Shown in pieces: positions 6,406 to 15,010 of a stretch of DNA of 17,036 nt. Both the position numbers and the translations under genes were made by a program. Source of the stretch: CAVQMB01 sp963713445. Lineage in GTDB: Bacteria > Pseudomonadota > Gammaproteobacteria > Competibacterales > Competibacteraceae. The notes beneath the pieces were generated by a model. It saw only the letters and a program-made list of their open reading frames with translations. It made no database searches and was not told where the DNA came from. The DNA is taken from the NCBI GenBank assembly GCA_963713445.1, contig CAVQMB010000022.1, positions 1 to 17,036 of the forward strand, in the 5' to 3' direction. Every line of letters starts with the position of its first letter. Position 1 is the first letter of the stretch.

Positions 6406-7135
6406 TGTTGTTAAAACGGAGGGGCTGTGGAAGAGTTTCGGCGGTGTCACTCCTGCCAGGGATGTCTCCTTAGCGGTCGCTAATGGTGAACTCAGGTGTT
6501 TAATAGGTCCAAATGGGGCTGGTAAATCGACATTATTCAAGCTGATTGCTGGCATCGAATCGGCCGACCATGGCGCGATCGAAATTTTCGGTGTGAACGT
6601 CACTCGCGAACCCATGTTCCGCCGGGTGCGTCGTGGGGTGGGTGTCAAGCTACAGAGTAATCGTGCCTATAAGAACCTCGACGTGGCACATAACATTCGG
6701 GTTGCGGATGTGTTCGGTAGAAAGCGGCGACGGGAAACGTCTCCCAAGGGTGACGGTACGGGGGTTGCGAGAGAAATAGCGCTCGAGCTTTTCGGAATCA
6801 CGAAGCTAGTCACTGCTAATCCACTTGTTAGCCGTGTTTCACACGCGGAGCAGCAATGGTTGGAAATATGCTGCGCCATTTCGCCCCAGGTCGGCTTGTT
6901 GCTGCTGGATGAGCCGACAGCCGGTATGGGGGTCGACGAGACACAAGCCACTGGTCAGGCGCTTTGTGCTCTGCAGAAAGCCGGAATGACGATAGTGGTG
7001 GTCGAGCATGACATGGAGTTCGTCAGGGCTGTGGCCGATCATGTGACGGTATTGCATCAGGGGCAGGTTTTTGCCGAAGGTAGCATGGACGATCTGGCGG
7101 CTCGCGTAGATGTGCGGGAAATATATCTTGGCTAA
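6392..7135 (+). CDS. ABC transporter ATP-binding protein, UrtD/LivG type
   Basis: 247 residues, normal length. Walker A GPNGAGKST (39-47), Q-loop Gln88, Walker B LLLLDEP (169-175) and switch histidine in VVEHD (204-207 region) are all present. The signature motif reads VSHAE (149-153). UrtD proteins usually have LSHGE or LSHGQ, so the normally invariant glycine is alanine here. LEICCAIS after it matches the LEI(G/A) helix of UrtD. The annotated start is a GTG inside the end of the UrtC-like gene; GAGG sits only 4-5 nt before it. A second in-frame GTG at 6398 has better spacing. Either way the gene is translationally coupled to the permease. Confidence 0.8.
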   Translation: MNVANVVKTEGLWKSFGGVTPARDVSLAVANGELRCLIGPNGAGKSTLFKLIAGIESADHGAIEIFGVNVTREPMFRRVRRGVGVKLQSNRAYKNLDVAHNIRVADVFGRKRRRETSPKGDGTGVAREIALELFGITKLVTANPLVSRVSHAEQQWLEICCAISPQVGLLLLDEPTAGMGVDETQATGQALCALQKAGMTIVVVEHDMEFVRAVADHVTVLHQGQVFAEGSMDDLAARVDVREIYLG

Positions 7136-7162
7136 GAACGTGGCGGACGCATCACCGCCCGG

Positions 7163-7876
7163 ATGGGAACCTTAATGACCAGCGTGTTGCAAATTACCGG
7201 CTTGCGGTCCGGCTATGGTAGTGGTGATGTCCTCCAAGGGGTGGATCTGGAGGTCAACAGTGGCGAGGTGGTCGGCGTCCTGGGCCGCAACGGTGTCGGC
7301 AAATCGACCCTCATGCGCACAGTGATGGGCCTCACGGCAGCATCAACCGGCACTATCGCCCATCGGGGGCGCGTTGTCACCGGGTTCGCGCCAGAACAAC
7401 GGGCAATTGGCGGCTTCGGTTATGTGCCTCAGGGGAGGTTGGTGTTTCCCCATATGAGCGTTGAGGACAATCTGCGGATTGGAGCACTCGAGCGCGGCGG
7501 CAAGTGGCAACGTATCGAGGATATGTACGGACAATTTCCACGTTTGCGGGAGCGGCGGCGGCAACGGGCCGGAACCTTAAGCGGTGGCGAGCAGGAGATG
7601 TTGGTCATTGCCCGCGCGCTGGTGGGGGAGCCCGATATTCTGTTGCTCGATGAGCCGAGCGAGGGCGTCCAGCCCAATATTGTCAAGGAGATCAGTCAAC
7701 TTGTTAAAGGGCTGAATGAGAACGGCATGACAGTGCTGCTGGTGGAGCAAAACATTGAACTGATGCGGTCGACCGCGCATCGCGGTTATGTCATGGAGAA
7801 AGGCCGGATTACGCAAGAGTTGTCCTCGGATAGGATGCACGATGGGGACGAACTCCGTCGCATTCTTTCACTTTGA
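7163..7876 (+). CDS. ABC transporter ATP-binding protein, UrtE/LivF type
   Basis: 237 residues. Walker A GRNGVGKST (41-49), the loop FGYVPQGRLVFPHMSVEDNL (85-104) typical of LivF/UrtE, signature LSGGEQ (139-144) and Walker B ILLLDEPSEGVQP (159-171) are intact. The switch position reads VEQN, normal for LivF-type ATPases. Unlike its partner, its signature glycines are canonical. An in-frame ATG at 7175 (MTSVLQITGL) has GGGA six bases upstream and is at least as likely a start as 7163. It forms the ATPase pair with the UrtD-like protein and lies 21 nt before the amidase gene, in one operon. Confidence 0.8.
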   Translation: MGTLMTSVLQITGLRSGYGSGDVLQGVDLEVNSGEVVGVLGRNGVGKSTLMRTVMGLTAASTGTIAHRGRVVTGFAPEQRAIGGFGYVPQGRLVFPHMSVEDNLRIGALERGGKWQRIEDMYGQFPRLRERRRQRAGTLSGGEQEMLVIARALVGEPDILLLDEPSEGVQPNIVKEISQLVKGLNENGMTVLLVEQNIELMRSTAHRGYVMEKGRITQELSSDRMHDGDELRRILSL

Positions 7877-7897
7877 ACAAATATCAGGAGTGGTGAT

Positions 7898-8914
7898 ATG
7901 GCCAATGATCAGTTACAGGGTGGTAGTTGGATGGAACACTCGTTCATGACTAGGCGTGGTGTTGCGAAAGGTGTGCTTGGCAAGACCCATAGGCTTACCG
8001 AGGAAATGCAGGGGACATTCCATTATACGATCGGACCGTATTCGGATCCGGTATTGACTGTTGATCCGGGCGATAAGGTAATCGTTGAGACACGCGACGC
8101 ATTTGACGGAAAAATCACGCGCGAGAGTGATTCGCCCAGCGAGCTCTTGCACATGCCGTTTCTCAATCCACAGTGCGGCCCCATCATGGTGAACGGCGCG
8201 GAGAAGGGCGATGTGGTAGCAGTTTACATCGAGTCGATGGAGCCCCGCGGGGATAATCCCACCGGCACGTGCTGCCTGATCCCTGAGTTCGGTGCATTGA
8301 CCGGAACGGAGTATACCGCCACGCTTAATGATCCGTTGCCGGAAAAGGTGAAACGTATCCGTATCGACGACGAGCATATCTATTGGAGTGAACGTAATGT
8401 GCTCAAGTACCGTCCTCATATCGGAACGTTGAGCGTTTCACCGGAAATAGATTCGATCAACTCGCTGACCCCCGACCAGCATGGCGGCAACATGGATCTG
8501 CCCGATATGGGGCCCGGTAGTATCACCTACCTGCCGGTTCGTTCGCAAGGTGGGAGACTGTTTATTGGTGATGCACATGCGTCTCAGGGTGATGGCGAAG
8601 TGTGTGGCACTGCGGTTGAGTATTCCAGCTTGACAACTATTCGAGTGGATCTGATCAAGGACTGGCAGATCAATTGGCCGCGGTTGGAAAACGAAGCGAT
8701 GATCATGGGTATTGGTAGCGCCAGACCGCTAGAGGATGCGACGCGGATTGCCTATCGTGAAGTGATTAGGTGGATGGTTGCGGATTATGGCTACGACAAA
8801 TGGGATGCCTACATGATGTTGAGTCAGTGCGGCAAGGTGAGATTGGGTAATTTCGTCGATCCCAAGTACACAGTAGGCGCTGGCGCGCTCAAGGGGATTA
8901 TCGAGCGGCGCTGA
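7898..8914 (+). CDS. Acetamidase/formamidase (FmdA/AmdA family)
   Basis: 338 residues, in the range of the shorter FmdA/AmdA enzymes. It hydrolyses formamide, acetamide or similar short amides to ammonium and the acid. Recognisable family blocks are VDPGDKVIVETRDAFDG, GPIMVNGAEKGDVVAVYI, GGNMDLPDM and the strongly conserved GDAHASQGDGEVCGTAVE in the second half. This family is unrelated to the nitrilase-type amidase AmiE that AmiC/AmiR control in Pseudomonas. The start has AGGAG at good spacing; an in-frame ATG at 7931 is an alternative. There is no signal peptide, so the enzyme is cytoplasmic and acts on imported amide. It is the last gene of the operon. Exact substrate is not readable from the sequence. 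Confidence 0.8.
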   Translation: MANDQLQGGSWMEHSFMTRRGVAKGVLGKTHRLTEEMQGTFHYTIGPYSDPVLTVDPGDKVIVETRDAFDGKITRESDSPSELLHMPFLNPQCGPIMVNGAEKGDVVAVYIESMEPRGDNPTGTCCLIPEFGALTGTEYTATLNDPLPEKVKRIRIDDEHIYWSERNVLKYRPHIGTLSVSPEIDSINSLTPDQHGGNMDLPDMGPGSITYLPVRSQGGRLFIGDAHASQGDGEVCGTAVEYSSLTTIRVDLIKDWQINWPRLENEAMIMGIGSARPLEDATRIAYREVIRWMVADYGYDKWDAYMMLSQCGKVRLGNFVDPKYTVGAGALKGIIERR

Positions 8915-8968
8915 TGAGTTGCGAGTGGTCGGGCGCGTGGTCCCGCGGGGCACTCGTGTCATGCATAG

Positions 8969-8990
8969 AAAATAAGGCTGGTTATTTTTT
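8969..8990. terminator. Probable bidirectional terminator between convergent operons
   Basis: AAAATAA (8969-8975) and TTATTTT (8982-8988) form a perfect but all-AT 7-bp stem around GGCTGG, followed by two more T. It lies between the amidase gene (+) and the Mo-hydroxylase large subunit (-), where a two-way terminator is expected. A GC-rich imperfect hairpin (about 8938-8954) lies just upstream. The weak stem limits confidence. Confidence 0.45.
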
Positions 8991-9002
8991 GGGTTAATCT
9001 GA

Positions 9003-11394
9003 TTATGCTTTGCTCAGGGCTTCGAGAATCCGCTGCGGGGTGCACGGCGTCTGACTGATACGGGTACCCAGCGGAGCGAGGGCGTCGTTGATGGCGTTTA
9101 GCACCGCGCCCGGAGCAGCCGCGGTGCCGGCCTCGCCGGCGCCTTTGACCCCCAGTTCAGAAAAGCGGGTTGGCGTGCTGACGTGACTGACCCGAATGTC
9201 TGGCAGATCCGAGGCCAGCGGAACCAGGTAGTCTGCCAGCGTGCCGTTGACTAGCTGGCCTTCCGGCGAGTACACGCATTCCTCCAGCAGCGCCGCGCCG
9301 ATGCCCTGAGCCACGCCGCCGCGCTGCTGTTCCTCGACCAGTTGCGGATTGAGCAGGGTGCCGCAGTCCTCCACCACCCAGTGGCCCAGCAAGGTGACGA
9401 AGCCGGTGTCCGCGTCGACCTCCAGGTAGGAGGCCTGAATACCGTTGGTGAACGCGAACGGCTGGCCTTGCGGCACATAGTGGCGTACCACGGTCAGTTC
9501 CGGATGGAACCCAGGCGGCAAGGTGTCGGTGCGGAAATAGGCCAGCCGGCCAACTTCGGCCAGCGTCAGGCGGGGCCGCCCGGTTGCGTGCTCGATCACC
9601 TCGCCGGCAACGATGTCCAGGCTTGCCGGATTCGCCTGCAAAACCTGGCCGGCCACGGCAAGAATATTGGCCTTGAGTGTGGTGGCAGCCTTTAGAGCGG
9701 TTTCCGAACCGATCCCGGCGCCCCGCGAGGCCCAGGTGGCGCCGCCGTAAGGCGTGCTGTCGGTGTCGCCGGTGCTGACCCGGATGTGTTCCAGCGGGAC
9801 ACCGAGCACCGTGGCGACGACTTGCGCGACGACTGTCTCGGTACCCTGTCCCTGCTCGGTAATGCTGATGGCACACTGGACCTTGCCGGACGGCTCCAGT
9901 TTCAGCAGGCAGCCATCCTGCGACGAAATGCGTGCGCCACCGACGCCATAGAACGCCGGCCCCGGATTGGTGATCTCGACAAAGGTGCACAGCCCGATAC
10001 CGCGGTGGACGCCCTGTTTGCGCAGCGTGGCCTGCTCGGCGCGTAGGCTGGGATAGTCCATGTCACGCTGGATACGTTCGAGGCATTGCTGCAGCGATAA
10101 CCGCTCGAGTGACAATCCGGCCGCGGTCTTGTGGGGATAATCGGCTTCATTGAGATAATTGCGGGCACGGAATTCAGCCGGATCCACTCCCAGCCGGCCG
10201 GCCGCTTTGTCGATCAGACCTTCAGTGACGGCGAATGCAATGGGATGTCCGACGGCGCGGTACTGGCACATCACGTTCTTGGTCTGAAACACCGCCTTGA
10301 GGGTGGCCCGGTAATTCTCGATCCGGTAGGCCGACGGTGCCAGCCGCACCACCTGGTTGCCTTCCACGGCGCTGGTCCGTGGGTAGACCGAATAAGCCCC
10401 GATGCCCGTGAGGTCATCCAGTTCCAGGGCCAGGATGTCACCTTGCCGCGATACCGCCAGGCGCGCGGTGACCCGGTGGTCGCGGGCGTGGATGTCGGAG
10501 ACGAAGCTCTCCAGCCGGTCGGCGATGAACTTGACCGGCCGGTGCAGCAGGATGCTGAGCGCGACCGTGGCCATCTCCTCGCCGTACACGTGCAGCTTGA
10601 GGCCAAACGAACCGCCAATGTCATCGCAGACCACCCGCACATTCTCCTCGGCGAGGCCGAAATGACGGGCATAGACGTCCTGCATCTGATAAGGGGTTTG
10701 GGTCGCGTGATAAGCCGTCAGGCGCTGTTCCGAGGGATCGTAGTCCGCGATCAGCGAGCGTGGTTCCAGGGTGACGCCGGTGTGGCGGCCGAAATGGAAT
10801 GTCTCCTCGACCACCAGCGCGGCCTCCGCAAACGCTGTGTCGGTGTCACCGGCATCCAGCTGCAGCGCGAACGCCAGGTTGTCGCCTAAATCCGGATGCA
10901 GCACCGGTGTCGCCGGATCCAGCGCCGTCTCGGGGTCGGTCAGCGCCGGCAGTTCCTGCCAGTCGACCTCGACCTGATCGGCGGCGTCTTCGGCCTGGGC
11001 CCGGGTCTCGGCCACCACCACGGCCACCGGCTCGCCCTGCCAGCAGGCACGCTCCAGCGGCAGTGGATATTGCGGCGGCGATTTCATGCCGGCGAAGTGG
11101 CCCAGGGTGCCGGTCCAGGGTTGGCACACTCGGGCGATATCGGCGCCGGTCGCGACCGTCACCACGCCGGGCATGGCTCGCGCCGCGTCGCTGTGGATTG
11201 CCCGGATCCGGGCATGGCCATAAGGGCTGCGGACAAAGGCCACGTACACCATGCGAGGCAGTACCCGGTCGTCGACATAGCGCCCGCGGCCTTGCAGTAA
11301 CCGGCGCAGCGTTGGGCCGGGGCACGCTCTTGCCGATGTAACTGTTGGGGCGATCCAGGGCCGAAAGGCTGTGGCCACCCGGGGTATCGGTCAT
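9003..11394 (-). pseudogene. Molybdopterin-binding large subunit, xanthine dehydrogenase/CoxL family, frameshifted near its start
   Basis: About 796 residues once repaired, normal for CoxL-type subunits. The true start is the ATG at 11394-11392, overlapping the stop of the 2Fe-2S gene as ATGA. It gives the conserved N-terminus SYIGKSVPRPNA, but after base 11308 the family motif RRLLQGRGRYVDD continues in another frame. One extra G at about 11307 explains the break. The remaining frame is open to 9003, with an apparent 791-residue version starting at 11378. Downstream the molybdenum-site blocks are intact: GGSFGLK (about 255-261 of the 791-residue frame), EQGQGTETVVAQVVATVLGV, and GVKGAGEAGTAAAP near the C-terminus with the expected catalytic Glu. 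The loop reads YRAVGHP, not the AYXCSFR of true CO dehydrogenase or the usual AYRGAGR of its close paralogues. It hydroxylates an unknown carbonyl or heterocyclic substrate. A sequencing error is as likely as real decay. Confidence 0.75.
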
Positions 11395-11888
11395 GATGGT
11401 TCTCCATCGCGGTCGTGGGTGACGGCCTCGATGGCGTCGACGATGGCGTGGTAGCCGGTACAGCGGCAGTAGTTGCCGGAGATGGCGGTGCGTATCTGGG
11501 CGCGGTCCGGGGATGGGTTGTCACGCAGCAGGTGGGCGGCGGTGATCAGCATGGCGGGCGTGCAGTATCCGCATTGCAGCGCGTTACGGGCGTGGAAGGC
11601 GTCCTGCAGTGCTCGCAGCTCACCGCTTTCGGTCAGACCTTCGACCGTGTCCACCCGGCTGCCGTCGGCTTGCACCGCCAGCACCAGGCAGGCCCGCGCC
11701 AGTTCGCCGTCCAGCCGCACCGTACAGGCGCCGCAAACACCGTGTTCGCAGCCGATGTGGGTACCGGTGAGCTGCAGTTCCTGACGCAGGAAGTCCGCCA
11801 GATTGAGGCGCGGTTCGACCGCTCGGGTAAGCGTCTGACCATTGACGGCTAGTGTGATGGGTTGCATGTTATGGGCTGCGCCCGTCAT
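11391..11888 (-). CDS. 2Fe-2S small subunit of a molybdenum hydroxylase (CoxS/XdhC-like small subunit family)
   Basis: 165 residues, normal length. The N-terminal plant-type ferredoxin cluster uses Cys47, Cys52, Cys55 and Cys67 (GCEHGVCGACTV). The C-terminal helical cluster uses Cys106, Cys109, Cys141 and Cys143 (CGYCTPAM and CRC). It passes electrons from the molybdenum site to FAD. The start ATG overlaps the stop of the FAD subunit gene by 4 bases (ATGA), and the stop overlaps the start of the large subunit gene in the same way, so all three are translationally coupled. An internal ATG at residue 8 (MQPITLAVNG) is closer to the family's usual N-terminus. Confidence 0.85.
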   Translation of the reverse strand: MTGAAHNMQPITLAVNGQTLTRAVEPRLNLADFLRQELQLTGTHIGCEHGVCGACTVRLDGELARACLVLAVQADGSRVDTVEGLTESGELRALQDAFHARNALQCGYCTPAMLITAAHLLRDNPSPDRAQIRTAISGNYCRCTGYHAIVDAIEAVTHDRDGEPS

Positions 11889-12754
11889 GCCGGGGACTCC
11901 TTTACCTGCAGTTGCTGCAGTGCGCGGGTTAACAGAGTGCGGATCAACTGACGGCGGGTGGCGGCCGACGCCTGTGGGTCGTCGAACGGCTCGATGTCGT
12001 CATCCAATGCTTGGCAGGCAGCAGTCAGCGTGTTCGCGGTGATGGCCTGGCCGGCGACGGCCGCCGCTGCGCCTTGCGCCAGTAACGGTCGTTCACCCAC
12101 TCCGAACAAGGCGATCCGCAAAGCTCTTGGCAGCCCTGCGTCCACGCGCGCCCGGAGTGCTACTCCGGCGAGCGCGAAGTCGCCGGCGCGACGTGCCAGT
12201 TCGAGGAACACGCAACGTTCGTCAGATTCGCACACCGGGATGTCCACGGCCGTCAGAATTTCATCAGCAGCCAGAGCCGTCTGATAGAGTCCGTGGAAGA
12301 ATTCACCGGCCTCGATGCGGCGTTCGCCGGCCTGGCCCTGAACGATCAGGGTCGCACCCAGCGCCAGCACGCAGGCGGGCAACTCGGCCGCCGGGTCGGC
12401 ATTGGCCAGACTGCCGCCCAGCGTGCCGCGGGCCCGGATCGCTTCGTGGGCGATATGCGGCACCGCCTGAGTCAGCAGCGGCGCGTACCGGGCCACCAGC
12501 GGATCCCGGCCCAGCTCGCGATGCCGGGTTAGCGCCCCGATTCGTAACGTGGCGCCATTAAGCCGGATGCCCCGCAGTGCATCGATGCGGCCGATGTCGA
12601 CCAGCTGGGCCGGCGCGGCCAGGCGCATGTTGAGCATTGCGACCAGGCTCTGGCCGCCGGCGATGATGCGTGCCTCATCGCCTTGTTCTGCAAGCAGCGC
12701 GAGCGCCTGCGGTAGCGTTTCGGGACGTGCATAGTCGAAGGGTGGCGCCTTCAA
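11885..12754 (-). CDS. FAD-binding medium subunit of a molybdenum hydroxylase (CoxM family)
   Basis: 289 residues, typical length. FAD contacts are recognisable at AGGQSLVAMLNMRL (32-45) and at GTLGGSLANADPAAELP (110-126). A C-terminal CO dehydrogenase flavoprotein-type domain follows. It is the first gene of the three-gene leftward operon. The start codon is TTG (12754-12752): GAGGAG lies six bases upstream, the protein begins at the usual family position (KAPPFDYARPETL), and no ATG or GTG fits better. The rare start codon may lower its output. Its upstream region is shared with the divergent TRAP transporter operon. Confidence 0.85.
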   Translation of the reverse strand: MKAPPFDYARPETLPQALALLAEQGDEARIIAGGQSLVAMLNMRLAAPAQLVDIGRIDALRGIRLNGATLRIGALTRHRELGRDPLVARYAPLLTQAVPHIAHEAIRARGTLGGSLANADPAAELPACVLALGATLIVQGQAGERRIEAGEFFHGLYQTALAADEILTAVDIPVCESDERCVFLELARRAGDFALAGVALRARVDAGLPRALRIALFGVGERPLLAQGAAAAVAGQAITANTLTAACQALDDDIEPFDDPQASAATRRQLIRTLLTRALQQLQVKESPA

Positions 12755-13032
12755 GACGGTCTCCTCAATGGCAATGGCGCTGGGTCGGGCCGGTGGAATC
12801 GGCAGGGCAACAACGGTTAATGGAGAAAGATTGACTGTTCGGGCGCTCCGCTGTCAATGGCGGGTGATTTTTGCAGGTCTCCTGGCTGGCAGCCGGTTAT
12901 CGTGCCGCAGTCTGTTAATGTCACCGCGCGGCTGGGATAATTACAGAATTTTTGTGGCAAACGAGCGGATTACCGGGCCACCGGCCTCCGATCTCGCAAT
13001 TGTTGTTCACAGCAGCATAAGGGCATAACAGC
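12755..13032. promoter_or_regulatory. Divergent control region between hydroxylase and TRAP operons
   Basis: This 278-base gap must hold promoters for both directions. Visible structure: ATTGAC (12830-12835) and GTCAAT (12853-12858) form an inverted repeat with a 17-nt spacer; GGCCGGTGG (12788-12796) and CCACCGGCC (12978-12986) form a distant one. I could not pick convincing -35/-10 pairs, and no regulator gene lies next to it. Confidence 0.4.
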
Positions 13033-13593
13033 ATGCGGCAGCTACTCGGCTTGGCCCGTGGCATCGACACAATGAACGAATGGATCGGACGCATCGTTTA
13101 CTGGTTGACCCTGCTCATGGTACTGGTAGGCGTTTACAATGCCACCGTCCGCTACCTCGGATCGTATCTGGGGCGTAATCTGAGCTCCAACGCCTACCTC
13201 GAATTGCAGTGGTACCTGTTCGGTGCTGTGTTCATGCTGGGCGCCGCCTATACGCTGCGGCACAACGTGCACGTGCGGGTCGATATCTTCTACTCCAGCC
13301 TTTCATCCAAGGGTAAGGCCTGGGTGGACCTGCTGGGCGCGCTGTTGTTTCTGTTGCCGTTCTGCACGATGGTGTTGTGGCTGTCGCTGAACTGGGTGGA
13401 GTTCTCCTGGAAGATCCATGAGATGTCCTCCAACCCTGGCGGTTTGCCGCGCTATCCGATCAAGACGGTGGTGCCGGTTGCGCTGGTATTGCTGATCCTG
13501 CAGGGCATTTCCCAGGCGATCAAGGCGGTGGCGGTAATACGCGGTGACCTGGCCGATATGTATCCCCGCCACGAAGAGGTGGAAGGGCTATGA
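13033..13593 (+). CDS. TRAP transporter small permease (DctQ family)
   Basis: 186 residues with four hydrophobic segments, at about 18-38, 57-75, 100-120 and 147-163, the DctQ layout. The region LQWYLFGAVFMLGAAYTLRH with NVHVRVDIFY after it is the family's best-known block. It bridges the binding protein and the large permease in the inner membrane. AAGGG lies about ten bases before the ATG; an in-frame ATG at 13072 is an alternative. The stop overlaps the start of the large permease as ATGA, so the two are made in step. Confidence 0.85.
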   Translation: MRQLLGLARGIDTMNEWIGRIVYWLTLLMVLVGVYNATVRYLGSYLGRNLSSNAYLELQWYLFGAVFMLGAAYTLRHNVHVRVDIFYSSLSSKGKAWVDLLGALLFLLPFCTMVLWLSLNWVEFSWKIHEMSSNPGGLPRYPIKTVVPVALVLLILQGISQAIKAVAVIRGDLADMYPRHEEVEGL

Positions 13594-14912
13594 TCGGTGA
13601 CTGGATGGGCGGTGTCATGTTCCTGGGTCTGCTGGTGCTGATTTTTACCGGTTACCCGGTCGCGTTCGCCCTGGGCGGGACCGCGCTGGCGTTCCTGCCG
13701 ATCGGAATTTGGTCCGGCTTCTTCGATATGCATCTGCTGCAGGCCTTGCCGCAGCGGGTGTTCGGCGTGATGGAGAACTTCACGCTACTGGCCGTGCCGT
13801 ATTTCATCTTCATGGGCACGATGCTCGAGAAGTCGGGTCTGGCGGAGGATCTGCTGAAGACCATGGGGCAGTTGTTCGGACCGCTGCGTGGCGGTCTGGC
13901 CCTGGCGGTGGTGATGGTGGGGGCACTGCTGGCGGCGGCCACCGGTGTGGTCGGGGCGACCGTCGTCGCGATGGGCATGATTTCGCTGCCGGTGATGCTG
14001 CGCTACGGCTATTCGGCAGAGTTGTCGACCGGCATCATTGCGGCCTCGGGCACCCTGGGCCAGGTGATACCACCCAGCGTGGTGCTGATCGTTCTCGGTG
14101 ATCAGTTGGGGGTGTCGGTGGGGAGCCTGTTCCTGGGCTCGTTGCTGCCGGGCATCGCGCTGGCACTCATGTATGCGCTATACGCCGGCGGCGTGGCACT
14201 GTTCAGGCCGGCAGCCGCACCCGCCTTGCCGGCGTCAGAACGCATCGACGACCTTGGCCAGCTCCTGTTGAGAGTGGGTCTGGTAATGATTCCACCGCTG
14301 TTCCTGATACTGTTGGTGTTGGGATCGATCTTCGCGGGCGTGGCGACACCGACTGAAGCAGGCGCCTTCGGAGCGATTGGCGCCATGTTGCTGGCGGCTG
14401 CCAACCGGCGGCTGTCGCTGAAGACTCTCATGGGCACCATGGACATCACCACCCGGCTTACCGCGATGGTGATGTTCATCCTGGTCGGGTCGCGGGCGTT
14501 CAGCCTGGTGTTCCGCGGCTTCAATGGCGATCTCTGGGTCGATAGCTTCCTGACCAATCTACCGGGCGGAGAGGTCGGGTTTCTCATTGTTGCCAACCTG
14601 GTCATCTTCGTTCTCGGATTTTTCATCGATTTTTTTGAAATCGCCTTTATCGTGCTGCCGCTGCTGGCGCCTGCTGCCACCCATCTGGGTGTGGACATGA
14701 TCTGGTTCGGGGTGATGATCGGGATGAACCTGCAGACGTCGTTTCTGACACCGCCGTTCGGCTTTTCGCTGTTCTACCTACGCGGTGTGACCCCACCCTC
14801 CGTCCGCACCAGCCAGATCTACCGTGGGGTGGTGCCGTTCATCGGCATCCAGGTCATCGGTCTGGTGCTGGTGATCCTGTTCCCACAGCTTGTTCACCTG
14901 CTGGCCGGTTGA
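13590..14912 (+). CDS. TRAP transporter large permease (DctM family)
   Basis: 440 residues with about twelve membrane segments, matching DctM. Typical blocks are GYPVAFALGGTALAFLPIG near the start, VPYFIFMGTMLEKSGLAEDLL, the ATGVVGATVVAMGMISLPVML loop, GQVIPPSVVLIVLGDQ, GVATPTEAGAFGAIGA and the late LQTSFLTPPFGFSLFYLRGV. It drives substrate import with a sodium or proton gradient. It is coupled by ATGA overlap to the small permease; the binding-protein gene follows after 98 bases that contain a possible promoter. No defect is visible. Confidence 0.88.
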   Translation: MIGDWMGGVMFLGLLVLIFTGYPVAFALGGTALAFLPIGIWSGFFDMHLLQALPQRVFGVMENFTLLAVPYFIFMGTMLEKSGLAEDLLKTMGQLFGPLRGGLALAVVMVGALLAAATGVVGATVVAMGMISLPVMLRYGYSAELSTGIIAASGTLGQVIPPSVVLIVLGDQLGVSVGSLFLGSLLPGIALALMYALYAGGVALFRPAAAPALPASERIDDLGQLLLRVGLVMIPPLFLILLVLGSIFAGVATPTEAGAFGAIGAMLLAAANRRLSLKTLMGTMDITTRLTAMVMFILVGSRAFSLVFRGFNGDLWVDSFLTNLPGGEVGFLIVANLVIFVLGFFIDFFEIAFIVLPLLAPAATHLGVDMIWFGVMIGMNLQTSFLTPPFGFSLFYLRGVTPPSVRTSQIYRGVVPFIGIQVIGLVLVILFPQLVHLLAG

Positions 14913-14953
14913 GCGCCTGGTGCCGACATGCTTCAATGCCGTCGCGCAGACGT

Positions 14954-15010
14954 TATACTCTTGCCGGGTAAGCGTCCCACGCCGGACCAATAAATCGAGA
15001 GGAGAGACTC
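14954..15010 (+). promoter_or_regulatory. Possible internal promoter and strong ribosome site before the TRAP binding protein
   Basis: TATACT at 14954-14959 is a good -10 box, but the -35 side (around 14931) is weak. A very strong ribosome site, GAGGAGAG, lies six bases before the ATG at 15011. Both would raise expression of the binding protein over the permeases. Confidence 0.35.

Noticed and set aside
10131..10889. Rightward 252-codon frame inside the Mo-subunit gene
   Set aside because: GC-rich shadow frame opposite a well-supported coding region; no family motif.
9003..11394. Aerobic CO dehydrogenase (CoxL proper)
   Set aside because: The active-site loop reads YRAVGHP and lacks the AYXCSFR motif with the copper-binding Cys, so true CO dehydrogenase activity is not supported.
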